Source of the DNA: Planococcus ruber
GTDB lineage: Bacteria > Bacillota > Bacilli > Bacillales_A > Planococcaceae
NCBI RefSeq assembly: GCF_022819085.1
Contig: NZ_JALHAG010000012.1
Location: 124,001 to 188,000 of the forward strand
Direction: 5' to 3'
DNA: 64,000 bases
The notes beneath the pieces are model-generated. The model searched no databases and was not told where the DNA came from. It saw nothing but the letters and a program-made list of their open reading frames with translations. Positions 26,210-34,283 of the stretch are shown in pieces (the first letter of the stretch is position 1; every line of letters starts with the position of its first letter). The position numbers and the translations under genes were made by a program.

Positions 26210-26934
26210 AAGGAAAAGTCATCATCATTACAGGCGCGTCAAGCGGCATCGGGGAAGCAACCGCCCTGAAACTGGCTAGCGAAGGCGGAAAAGTGGTCTT
26301 GGCAGCACGCCGGGAAGACCGGCTGCTTGAATTGAAGAAGAAAATTGAAGCGCAAGGCGGGCAGGCCGCAATTAAAGCGACAGATGTCACATCGCGGCAG
26401 GAAGTGCAGGATCTCGCCGATTTCGCGATTGATACGTACGGCCAAATCGATGTCATGTTCAATAACGCGGGCCTTATGCCGCTGTCGTTCATGGACAAAC
26501 TGAAAGTCGATGAATGGGACCGCATGATCGATGTGAACGTAAAAGGCGTCCTTTACGGCATTGCGGCAGTCTTGCCGCATATGCAGGAGCGGAACAGCGG
26601 CCACATCATCACGACGTCATCCGTTGCAGGGCACGGCGTCTTCCCATCCGGCACGGTCTATTGCGGCACGAAATTCGCCGCCCGCATTTTCATGGAAGGC
26701 TTAAGCAAAGAACTTGCCGAAACCAACCTGAAAACGACCAGCATTTCACCCGGAGTGGTTGAAACCGAACTGACCGATTTCATCACCGACGATGACATCA
26801 AACCAAGGTTCGAAAGCCCGGATCTGCCTTCGCTTCAAAGCGAAGACATCGCGAACGCCGTCTACTACGCAATCTCGCAGCCGGGAGGCGTCGCCATCAA
26901 CGAAATCATTGTGCGCCCGACGAACCAAGGATAG
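26197..26934 (+). CDS. Short-chain dehydrogenase/reductase (YdfG/clavulanate-dehydrogenase-like SDR)
   Basis: A 245-aa classical SDR: TGASSGIGEA cofactor loop (about residues 12-21), NNAG near 87, catalytic Ser in TTSSVAG and YCGTK (Tyr-x3-Lys, about 153-157). The C-terminal half resembles the common SDR group acting on small hydroxy acids and aldehydes; the true substrate is unknown. The ATG at 26197 follows AAGGAGGAAAAGGA and overlaps the M28-like gene by 13 bp. Last gene of the catabolic locus, followed by a strong terminator. Confidence 0.83.
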   Translation: MSTLEGKVIIITGASSGIGEATALKLASEGGKVVLAARREDRLLELKKKIEAQGGQAAIKATDVTSRQEVQDLADFAIDTYGQIDVMFNNAGLMPLSFMDKLKVDEWDRMIDVNVKGVLYGIAAVLPHMQERNSGHIITTSSVAGHGVFPSGTVYCGTKFAARIFMEGLSKELAETNLKTTSISPGVVETELTDFITDDDIKPRFESPDLPSLQSEDIANAVYYAISQPGGVAINEIIVRPTNQG

Positions 26935-26940
26935 TAAATG

Positions 26941-26990
26941 AAAAAAGCAGTAAGCGGCTAGATGGTGCACCGCTTACTGCTTTTTATTTT
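26941..26990. terminator. Strong bidirectional terminator
   Basis: AAAAAGCAGTAAGCGG (26942-26957) pairs with a complementary segment ending at 26985, with A- and T-tracts on both sides. It ends the catabolic operon and the converging PH-domain gene. Confidence 0.9.
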
Positions 26991-27006
26991 GGCCATAAAT
27001 TCAGGG

Positions 27007-27372
27007 TCAAAGAATCGCTTCCGCAATCACTTTATCAAGCTTCCGGATATCCACTTTCTTCGCCAAATTCAATTTGAACTTGCCAAGCGTCGTCCAAATC
27101 TCAAGTTCCGTGTTGAAGTCGAACGTTCCGGCATTCTCCGACGAATACATGATGATCGACTTGAACGGAATCGTGTACACTTCCACTTTCTTGCCCGTCA
27201 ATCCTTGCTTATCGGAAATGATGAACCGCTTGTTCGTCACAACCGCTGTATCGCGTACGGTCTTATAAGCGATTTGCGCCACTTCGCCTGGAACCAGCAA
27301 ATCCTTCACCGACTCCGGCACATCAATTTCTTGCGTGAACGTCCACGCTAACATTGCGTTTAGAGCTGACAT
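27007..27372 (-). CDS. Bacterial PH-domain (bPH_1, YvbH/YokE-like) protein
   Basis: A 121-aa soluble protein containing one bacterial pleckstrin-homology-like domain (DUF1696-type), recognisable from LLVPGEVAQIAYKTVRDTA, VVTNKRFIISDKQG and the final helix KLDKVIAEAIL. Function of this group is unknown; some are stress-inducible. The ATG at 27372 is chosen because AAGGAGG lies 9 bp upstream; a further start at 27402 would include the Shine-Dalgarno. It stands alone between the catabolic operon and the defence island. Confidence 0.75.
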   Translation of the reverse strand: MSALNAMLAWTFTQEIDVPESVKDLLVPGEVAQIAYKTVRDTAVVTNKRFIISDKQGLTGKKVEVYTIPFKSIIMYSSENAGTFDFNTELEIWTTLGKFKLNLAKKVDIRKLDKVIAEAIL

Positions 27373-27635
27373 AAATAAGATCCTCCTTTTTTCTTTCTCC
27401 ATTTAAGTATGGCATAAGGGGATATTGGAGGGAAGGCGGCAACTTAAGAATCACCAAAGTATCAACGCTGATGTGAATAAAAGCCTTTATTAAACAAATT
27501 TACGTTAAATTTTCCAAAAGCAGTAAATCTATAGCTAAATGATGCTAATATTAAGTTAATATGAACCGAAATGCATTTCAATTTTATGTTCTTTTAATAA
27601 GTATCAATTTACCATTCACTAACTGGAAAGGCACG

Positions 27636-29309
27636 ATGAAGATGGGATCAGTAGAACTAAAAACATGGAAGTTCAATAGAGACGCCTTGGACCAGATCAG
27701 CAACGAGCGGTATTTCGATTATCCGGTGGTCTATTTTCTAAATAACCATACAACGGTTTATATCGGAGAAACGATCGCGTTTAAAAATCGGATGAAATCC
27801 CATTTGAACAATAAAGAACGAAAGAACTTAGAGAAAATGACGCTTATCATTCACGAAGAGTTCCATCGTTCAGCTACGTATAACCTGGAAACCAAATTAA
27901 TCAATTATTTCTTAGGCGACGATCGCTACAAGCTGCAAAACAAAAGCCAAACGGCACAAAGTGTAACGCACAATTACCACAACAAAGAGTTCTATGACAA
28001 AGAAATATTCAATGAGATCTGGAAAGAATTATTGAGACGGAGAATGGTGGACAACCCTGCGCATGTAATCGAGAACAGGGACATCTTCAAACTTTCTCCT
28101 TTTAAAGAGCTGACAATAACACAGCTCGAGTTGAAGAATAAAATCCTTGAGGTTTGCGAAAATCACATCGATGACGATGAAACCTTTGTCTTTATGATTA
28201 AAGGCGAAGCCGGGGTCGGAAAAAGTGTCGTCCTGAGTTCTGTCTTCAACAGCATTCAAGAACGCGCTGCGAATAAAAACTCCAATCTGTATAAAACGAA
28301 AAACCATCTACTCGTCAATCATTCGGAAATGCTGAAAACGTATAAGAACATCGCGGCCAATGTGAAGTTCCTAAAAAAGAACAATTTCGACAAGCCGACA
28401 AGCTTTATCAATAAACAAAAGAATGCAGCAGAAAAAGCCGATATTGTGCTGGTCGACGAAGCGCATTTATTGCTGAGCCGGGCAGATGCCTTTAATGGAT
28501 TCAACGAAAACAATCAATTGGAAGAAATCATCAAGCACAGTAAAGTCGTCATCGTTGTTTACGATGACAAACAAGTCTTAAAACTGAAAAGCTATTGGGA
28601 TGAAGAGCGGCTTAAGAAAATCGTCTCCGGCTATCAAAGAGAAGAGCCTTATGTTTTAAGAGACCAGTTCCGCATGAACGCCGGAGACGATGTGATCGAC
28701 TGGATTGACAATTTCGTGGAGAAGCGAATTCTGGAGCTGCCAAAAGATGAAAAATATGATTTTCGCATATTCGACTCGGCAAAGGAAATGCATGAAGCGA
28801 TAATAGAGAAAAACGAAGAACATGGACTTTCCAGAGTGGTTTCTACCTTCGACTATGAACATAAGAAAGACGGCGAGCAGTACTATATCAAAGAAGACAG
28901 TCTAGAAATCCCCTGGAACTCAACCGATTCCAAAAACACCTGGGCAGAAAAGCCAGAGACAATCAAAGAAGCCGGATCTATCTATACGATTCAAGGTTTT
29001 GATCTGAATTATGTAGGTGTGATATTGGGACCGTCAGTAACTTATGATGAACAAAACGACTGCTTGAAGATTGTGACGGAAAAGTATAGCGATACCGAGG
29101 CTTTCAGAGGAAAAGATGGGATTGAGGATGTTGAGAGAGCGAAAGAACAAATTATCTTGAATTCGATTAATGTGTTGATGAAGAGGGGCATAAAGGGGCT
29201 TTATGTTTTTGCTAGTGATGAGGGATTGAGGGGGCGGCTTTTAATTATAAAAAAAAATCAAAGTTTTAATGAAATTTTTGGCACTCAACTTTTAAATGTT
29301 TCAAAATGA
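27636..29309 (+). CDS. GIY-YIG nuclease-like domain fused to DUF2075 (Schlafen-group-3-type) P-loop ATPase
   Basis: A 557-aa protein. The N-terminal GIY-YIG-like segment has VVYFLN (31-36), VYIGET (41-46), Arg52 and a His-rich stretch to about 90. The following DUF2075 helicase-like ATPase has Walker A GEAGVGKS (about 190), Walker B IVLVDEAHLL (about 270), VVYDDKQ, RDQFRMN (about 342) and TIQGFDLNYVGVILGP. Such nuclease-ATPase fusions occur in phage-defence islands; activity here is inferred. The ATG at 27636 has GGAAAGG about 5 bp upstream; a frame open from 27561 lacks a site. The last 150 bp turn abruptly AT-rich, like the genes that follow. Confidence 0.75.
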   Translation: MKMGSVELKTWKFNRDALDQISNERYFDYPVVYFLNNHTTVYIGETIAFKNRMKSHLNNKERKNLEKMTLIIHEEFHRSATYNLETKLINYFLGDDRYKLQNKSQTAQSVTHNYHNKEFYDKEIFNEIWKELLRRRMVDNPAHVIENRDIFKLSPFKELTITQLELKNKILEVCENHIDDDETFVFMIKGEAGVGKSVVLSSVFNSIQERAANKNSNLYKTKNHLLVNHSEMLKTYKNIAANVKFLKKNNFDKPTSFINKQKNAAEKADIVLVDEAHLLLSRADAFNGFNENNQLEEIIKHSKVVIVVYDDKQVLKLKSYWDEERLKKIVSGYQREEPYVLRDQFRMNAGDDVIDWIDNFVEKRILELPKDEKYDFRIFDSAKEMHEAIIEKNEEHGLSRVVSTFDYEHKKDGEQYYIKEDSLEIPWNSTDSKNTWAEKPETIKEAGSIYTIQGFDLNYVGVILGPSVTYDEQNDCLKIVTEKYSDTEAFRGKDGIEDVERAKEQIILNSINVLMKRGIKGLYVFASDEGLRGRLLIIKKNQSFNEIFGTQLLNVSK

Positions 29310-29338
29310 TATACTAATTTTAAAAAAGGAGAAATGGT

Positions 29339-30847
29339 ATGAATAGTAAAATGGAATGGAATAAATTATTGAATAATAAAAGAGTTAGAGATCTCAAGCA
29401 AAATAGTATGTCTAGGGTCGCCATAAAAAAATTTGGACCGTCAGATGATCATAGAAATGAATTTGAGAAAGATTATGATAGAATTGTCTCTTCTTCATCG
29501 GTGAGAAGATTACAAGATAAAGCGCAAGTATTTCCTCTTCAAGAAAACGATTTTACTAGAACTAGATTAACTCATTCTTTAGAAGTTTCAGCTATTGCTA
29601 GATCGTTAGGACTTTGGTTAGAAAATGTTTTAATTGAAAAAAAAGAAATTAATGCATCAAGGATTGGTGAAATACCTGCATTGTTAGCAACTTCAGGATT
29701 AGTTCATGACTTAGGAAACCCTCCATTTGGTCATTATGGAGAAGATGTAATAAAAAATTGGTTTAAAGAGTGGTTTGAAAATAATATAGATAAAGAAAAT
29801 ATGATATATAAAATGGCAGGAGAGGAAGGGTTTATTGGAAAAGATAAAGGGAAAATAAAAATAGAAGAGTTAAGTGATTTCATGACCTTTGATGGGAATG
29901 CACAGTCTCTGCGAATAGTATCGAAATTACAATTTTTAAATGATCAATATGGTATTAACTTCACATTAGGGACATTATCTTCTATTATAAAATATCCATG
30001 GTCATCAGGAGAATCTGAAGGAAAAGAAAAATTCGGATACTTTTATAAAGATAAAGAATTAGCTTTAGATATAATAAATAATACCACTGAGAAAGAAAAA
30101 AGAAAAAACCCGTTAGCTTATTTTTTAGAAGCAGCTGATGATATTGCGTATTTAGGTGCTGATATTGAAGATGGAGTAAAGAAAAAGGCAATTGATTGGG
30201 AAACTGCATATAAATTATTAAAAGAAGAGTTGCCAAAAATAGATGTAGAGTTTACAGAGTTTTTTATCGAATTAGATAGAAAAATTGAAAATGCTGAAAA
30301 AAGAAAACATCCCGATAAAAACTTGACTAGTGTACAAAACTTTAGAGTAGCTATTCAAGGAAAATTAATTAAATATATTAAATTAAACTTTTTAAATAAC
30401 TACGAGAATATTATAAAAGGTCATCTTCCTGGTGAAGATCTTCTAAAGTGTTCTAGTAAATCAAAAAAAGTAAGAAAAGTATTATCAAGTATTCAGGCAA
30501 GTTGCTTTAGCGATAAAGAAGTTTTAACTTTGGAATTAGTGGGAGACAAAGTAATAAACGATTTATTGGATATTTTTGTAAATGCAATCCTAAAAGATGT
30601 TGAGGTTGTTGAAAATGATCAAAGAAAAATGTTAGCAAAAAAGAAGCATGAGAAGTTAATTCATATGATTTCTGATAACTTTTTGTATATAATGGTACTA
30701 GATTATCATGAAAATAACTCTACTAAAAATTTTAATGATTTAAATTTGTATGAAAGATTACTACTAGTAACAGACTTTATAAGTGGAATGACAGACTCAT
30801 ATGCTGTAGATTTACATCAAAAATTAAGTGGAGTAAAACTTCCTTAA
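29339..30847 (+). CDS. dGTPase-type HD-domain deoxynucleotide triphosphohydrolase
   Basis: A 502-aa member of the dGTP triphosphohydrolase family, which cleaves dNTPs to deoxynucleosides and triphosphate. Catalytic features: RTRLTHSLEV (His79), LVHDLGNPPFGH (His123-Asp124), FMTFDGNAQSLRI and AADDIAYLGADIEDG (Asp near 266), all intact. Such enzymes can deplete dNTPs during phage infection, and the location in a defence island suggests that role, though housekeeping is possible. AAGGAG is 7 bp before the ATG, 29 bp after the DUF2075 gene. GC content is far below the flanking core genes. Confidence 0.88.
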   Translation: MNSKMEWNKLLNNKRVRDLKQNSMSRVAIKKFGPSDDHRNEFEKDYDRIVSSSSVRRLQDKAQVFPLQENDFTRTRLTHSLEVSAIARSLGLWLENVLIEKKEINASRIGEIPALLATSGLVHDLGNPPFGHYGEDVIKNWFKEWFENNIDKENMIYKMAGEEGFIGKDKGKIKIEELSDFMTFDGNAQSLRIVSKLQFLNDQYGINFTLGTLSSIIKYPWSSGESEGKEKFGYFYKDKELALDIINNTTEKEKRKNPLAYFLEAADDIAYLGADIEDGVKKKAIDWETAYKLLKEELPKIDVEFTEFFIELDRKIENAEKRKHPDKNLTSVQNFRVAIQGKLIKYIKLNFLNNYENIIKGHLPGEDLLKCSSKSKKVRKVLSSIQASCFSDKEVLTLELVGDKVINDLLDIFVNAILKDVEVVENDQRKMLAKKKHEKLIHMISDNFLYIMVLDYHENNSTKNFNDLNLYERLLLVTDFISGMTDSYAVDLHQKLSGVKLP

Positions 30848-30860
30848 AGGGGATGAATTT

Positions 30861-31535
30861 ATGGTAGTCATATCAAAAGAACCGCAAATAAGAGAGAAAT
30901 TTGAAGGGTTTTTATCTAATTATAAAAAAATTTATTATTTTATAGACGATTTAGAAAAGAAGGGAATAGATATTATACTTTTTGGGGGTATTGTTAGAAA
31001 TTATTATGAAAATAACTTTTCAGAAAAGCCGAGAGATATAGATATCGTTCTTCATTCATGTATAGACTTTGATTTTGAAAAATATTTAGAACTCAATAAT
31101 TATTCTTATTATATAAATAAATTCGGAGGATATAAACTTGAATTAGATGAGTTAAATATAGATATTTGGTCAATTGAGAAGACCTGGGCGTTCAAAGAAA
31201 ATATAATAACCTTTAGAAATCTTAAGGATCTGAATAAAACTGTTTTTTTAAGTACAGATGCTATATTTTATAATTTCACTTCTAAACAATTGTTTGATAA
31301 TGGATTCCTGGAATCTATACAAAAAAAAGAGATTGATATTGTGCTAGAAAAGACTCCTTTTCCTGAAATTAACTTAGTAAAGGCGTTTTATTTAAAAAAT
31401 AAGTTCAATTTAAATTTTTCTTCCGATTTATCTAATTATTATTCTCAGTGGTTATCAAAAAAAGAAAATAAAAGACTAGCTATAGAAGAGCTAAACCTCT
31501 TATCAAATAAAAGATATGGATGTAAGATTCTGTAA
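30861..31535 (+). CDS. Small nucleotidyltransferase-fold protein (CCA-adding/MNT head-like)
   Basis: A 224-aa protein. Residues 36-65 read as a polymerase-beta-type nucleotidyltransferase core: LFGGIVRNYY (Gly42-Gly43) then RDIDIV (Asp59, Asp61), with a likely third carboxylate Asp101 in LNIDIW, followed by a helical C-terminus. The target (RNA, protein or nucleotide) is unknown. It starts 13 bp after the dGTPase gene with AAAGGGG upstream, shares its AT-rich composition and is evidently co-transcribed. I know no named system with exactly this trio. Confidence 0.65.
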   Translation: MVVISKEPQIREKFEGFLSNYKKIYYFIDDLEKKGIDIILFGGIVRNYYENNFSEKPRDIDIVLHSCIDFDFEKYLELNNYSYYINKFGGYKLELDELNIDIWSIEKTWAFKENIITFRNLKDLNKTVFLSTDAIFYNFTSKQLFDNGFLESIQKKEIDIVLEKTPFPEINLVKAFYLKNKFNLNFSSDLSNYYSQWLSKKENKRLAIEELNLLSNKRYGCKIL

Positions 31536-31602
31536 TTAGTTTTAATGAAGTTTTATAATTCTCTATTTAACAGAGTGACTGATTGAAAAAGAGTATATTT
31601 AG

Positions 31603-31607
31603 TGATG
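31603..31607. repeat. Left target-site duplication of the IS21 element
   Basis: TGATG immediately precedes the left IS end; the same 5 bp follow the right end at 33781-33785. Confidence 0.75.
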
Positions 31608-31663
31608 TGTCAACGCCGGTTTAATTTTCCCCATTATAGCCGGAATAAAATTCCCCCCTTGAG

Positions 31664-32428
31664 CTACTTTGCAGGTGGGGCAGCCGGATAAATTCCGGCT
31701 TTTTTCTTTTCCTTCAGGCGATAGGAATCGCCTTTGATGTTAAAGGTCACCGAATGGTGAAGCAGGCGGTCGAGAATGGCTGTAGCCAAGACATCATCCC
31801 CGAAGACCTTTCCCCATTCGATAAACGATTTGTTCGAGGTCAGGATCATCGCGCCGTGTTCATATCTCTTCGAGATCACTTGGAAAAAGATATTTGCTGA
31901 GAACTCGTCAAACGGAAAGTAGCCGACCTCGTCCAAGACGATTAAATCCGGCCGTGTCCATTTCTTGATCAGACGGGAGACTGTACCTTTGGCCTCTGCC
32001 TTGTGACATTCCGCGACCAGATCGGCTGCGGTGAGGAACAGGACACTATAGCCTTGGGTGAGCGCTTCTAATGCAAAAGCGATCGCCAGATGCGTCTTGC
32101 CGACACCTGGCGGTCCCAGGAGAAGCCGGTTTTCGCCATTGGCAATGTACCGACAGGTCAGTGTTTCATTGATGCGTTGCTCGTTAAGGCTCGGTTGGAA
32201 TGCCATATCAAAATCATGGATGGTTTTGGTGTACGGGAGTTTCGCCCGGTGAATTCTTCGGTTCAACTCAGTAGATTCCCGGTGTTCCCATTCACCAGAA
32301 ACGATTGTGTGTAAAAAGTCGAAATATGATACATTATGGGTAGAAGCGTTCTCGACCAAATCATCGAGCTGGCTGGCCGTATGTGACCAGTTCAGCTGAT
32401 GCAGCCGTTCTTCCAGAAGGGAGTTCAT
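31664..32428 (-). CDS. istB: IS21-family helper ATPase IstB
   Basis: A 254-aa AAA+ ATPase that assembles on target DNA and stimulates the transposase. Walker A GPPGVGKTHLA is at about residues 104-114 and Walker B LIVLDEVGYFPFD near 168. The start overlaps the istA stop by 4 bp (ATGA), the classic istAB arrangement. Confidence 0.95.
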   Translation of the reverse strand: MNSLLEERLHQLNWSHTASQLDDLVENASTHNVSYFDFLHTIVSGEWEHRESTELNRRIHRAKLPYTKTIHDFDMAFQPSLNEQRINETLTCRYIANGENRLLLGPPGVGKTHLAIAFALEALTQGYSVLFLTAADLVAECHKAEAKGTVSRLIKKWTRPDLIVLDEVGYFPFDEFSANIFFQVISKRYEHGAMILTSNKSFIEWGKVFGDDVLATAILDRLLHHSVTFNIKGDSYRLKEKKKAGIYPAAPPAK

Positions 32429-33687
32429 TCGAAATCACCTCCTTCAAAGGCGGCGTAAGCTGCGAGGGGACGTGCTTCAACGTAAGGAGTGGAAACGGTG
32501 AAATCCTGGGTCGCCAAACCGATGGGATTCTGTGGTTTTCGCTCTTTTTCTTTTGCCTCCTGCATTCCCTCGTAATGTTCAAAGCGGACGTGGACACGTG
32601 TTTCACCGGAAAGAATCGGGTGTTGCGCGATGCATTCTACTTCATCAAAAATCTCCAATTGCTTCTCCAGCGTCACCTTAATTTTCACTTGATGACCGGC
32701 ATACCGAAACGGAACGGAATACTTATTCCCCAAGTACGAGATGAAACAATCGCGACTGACTTCGCGCATTTCCCAATGCGTGGTCGGGAACAACTCCTTC
32801 GTTCCCCAAGCCTGCAGAAAAGACTGTTCCTTTTGCCAGCGCTGAACCGGCGGTTCCTGAGTTGTTTCATTCTTTTTCTTATTGGCCGTCTGATCCAGCC
32901 AATTACGCATGTCCTGGTTCAAAGCTTCAAGTGTGGGTTCGTGTCGGCGCTGAAAGAAGTTTCTCTTCATGTAAGCGACTGTTCGTTCCACTTTCCCTTT
33001 TGTTTGAGGGCGGTAGGGCTTGCACGCTTTGGGTGTGACACCGTAGTAAGCAAGAAAGTCTTCAAACTTCTGATTGAACCGAATCTCTGCCGGAGTATGC
33101 CGAATAACAACCGTTTTCATATTATCGTAGAGAACTTGATTTGGAATGCCGTTGAAATAGGCAAAGGCATTCATGTGGCATTTCATTAAGGTCTCCAATT
33201 TCATGTCCGTTGTAAATTCGATGTACTTCATTCGTGAATACCCCAGCACCATTAAAAATGCATAGATTTTTTGAAGACGTCCATCGACTTCGTATAAACC
33301 GACTTCTGCCCAATCCATCTGCGCCTGTTGGCCAGGTGGCGTTTCAAAGCGCCGGGTCGCCTGTTTCTTTGGCTGATCCCGATGGGGCTGCACAAAATCT
33401 TTCAGGATCGTACTCTTTCCATCGAACCCTTGCGCCCGGATCTCCTCAAGCAACACGACACAATTCGTGGTGCCTTCCTGGATTCGTTGAAGCAAGTAGG
33501 GTTTATACGGATCTAATTTACTTGCCCGTTTTGTTCGCTTGGAGCTCCGAGGGAGCTTTTCGGCGTTTATGTATTTGCGGATGGTTTTCCGGTCAAAGCC
33601 GGTCTCTTGGGCAATGGCCGTTAACGACCATCCCTTTTGGTGCAGTTCCCGAATCATAAAAAATTCCTCCATTTTCAACATCGACAC
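32425..33687 (-). CDS. istA: IS21-family transposase IstA
   Basis: A 420-aa DDE transposase. The N-terminal HTH (KGWSLTAIAQETGFDRKTIR) precedes an rve-type catalytic core with Asp in AQMDWAEVG, Asp in LYDNMK and Glu in KGKVERTV. Length and domain order are standard, with no frameshift. Its internal start near MEEFFMIRELHQKG is also possible. It cuts and joins the element ends together with IstB. Confidence 0.95.
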   Translation of the reverse strand: MSMLKMEEFFMIRELHQKGWSLTAIAQETGFDRKTIRKYINAEKLPRSSKRTKRASKLDPYKPYLLQRIQEGTTNCVVLLEEIRAQGFDGKSTILKDFVQPHRDQPKKQATRRFETPPGQQAQMDWAEVGLYEVDGRLQKIYAFLMVLGYSRMKYIEFTTDMKLETLMKCHMNAFAYFNGIPNQVLYDNMKTVVIRHTPAEIRFNQKFEDFLAYYGVTPKACKPYRPQTKGKVERTVAYMKRNFFQRRHEPTLEALNQDMRNWLDQTANKKKNETTQEPPVQRWQKEQSFLQAWGTKELFPTTHWEMREVSRDCFISYLGNKYSVPFRYAGHQVKIKVTLEKQLEIFDEVECIAQHPILSGETRVHVRFEHYEGMQEAKEKERKPQNPIGLATQDFTVSTPYVEARPLAAYAAFEGGDFE

Positions 33688-33780
33688 ATACTCCTCTGCA
33701 ACTTGGTATATGTCGATTATCCTTGATAAATGGGGAATTCTAAAACGGCGTTGTTGGGTATTTTATCACCGGCGGTGACA

Positions 33781-33785
33781 TGATG
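33781..33785. repeat. Right target-site duplication of the IS21 element
   Basis: TGATG directly after the right IS end, matching 31603-31607. Confidence 0.75.
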
Positions 33786-34188
33786 CACTAAATTCCGAAT
33801 AATAGACACTTTAAATTAAGTAATAACATTTAATTTTTTCATAACTCCATAGCATTAAGTTTATTTAACTTAGCCTAAAGAATGTACTGTGATTATAATC
33901 ACTTTCTATTAATTTCACTATCATATTCCTGAAGAAAGTCCAGATTTTGCCTCTATGATTAGATCGAGCACCATAATTTAGGAGCCAAGTTATGGATTAG
34001 AATTTTACGAGACAAAACCGGGTCTTCAGGTAAAATGAATTTGAACTAGCCGTTGTTTATTTCAAAGTGATCTCTCACTTTAATTGCTCACGAACGATGT
34101 TCAGTGAGTTTAAGTAATCAACTAATTGAAATAATTAGAAAAGATTTTTATAGTGCATTATTGTACAATTTGCTAGCAAAAGAATTTA
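33786..34188. other. Gene-free AT-rich stretch between IS21 and the methyltransferase gene
   Basis: About 400 bp without a plausible gene. The only structure seen is a perfect 14-bp palindrome, GTGATTATAATCAC, at 33889-33902. It is the region downstream of the DISARM-like operon terminator; no recognisable gene remnant was found. Confidence 0.5.
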
Positions 34189-34226
34189 AAAGATGACTTC
34201 GGCGAAATAGCGAAGTCATCTTTTTT
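34188..34226. terminator. Terminator of the DISARM-like operon
   Basis: AAGATGACTTCG pairs with CGAAGTCATCTT around a 9-nt loop, with T-rich flanks on both strands, so it can terminate the minus-strand operon. Confidence 0.8.
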
Positions 34227-34283
34227 CAGTTGAATTACCATGATAATTTTATTAAGTTGTCCTTTAAATGAAGATTATTTCAT

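Larger units (their letters stand above)
31608..33780 (-). mobile_element. IS21-family insertion sequence, apparently complete (2173 bp)
   Basis: Both ends begin, reading inward, with TGTCA(A/C)CGCCGGT, and each end carries a second internal copy of the GCCGG...TTCCCC unit, as expected for the multiple terminal repeats of IS21. The istA and istB genes are both intact, and a 5-bp TGATG duplication flanks the element. Intact ends, clean duplication and undamaged reading frames suggest a recent insertion. It lies between the nucleotidyltransferase-fold gene and the DISARM-like operon. Confidence 0.9.
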
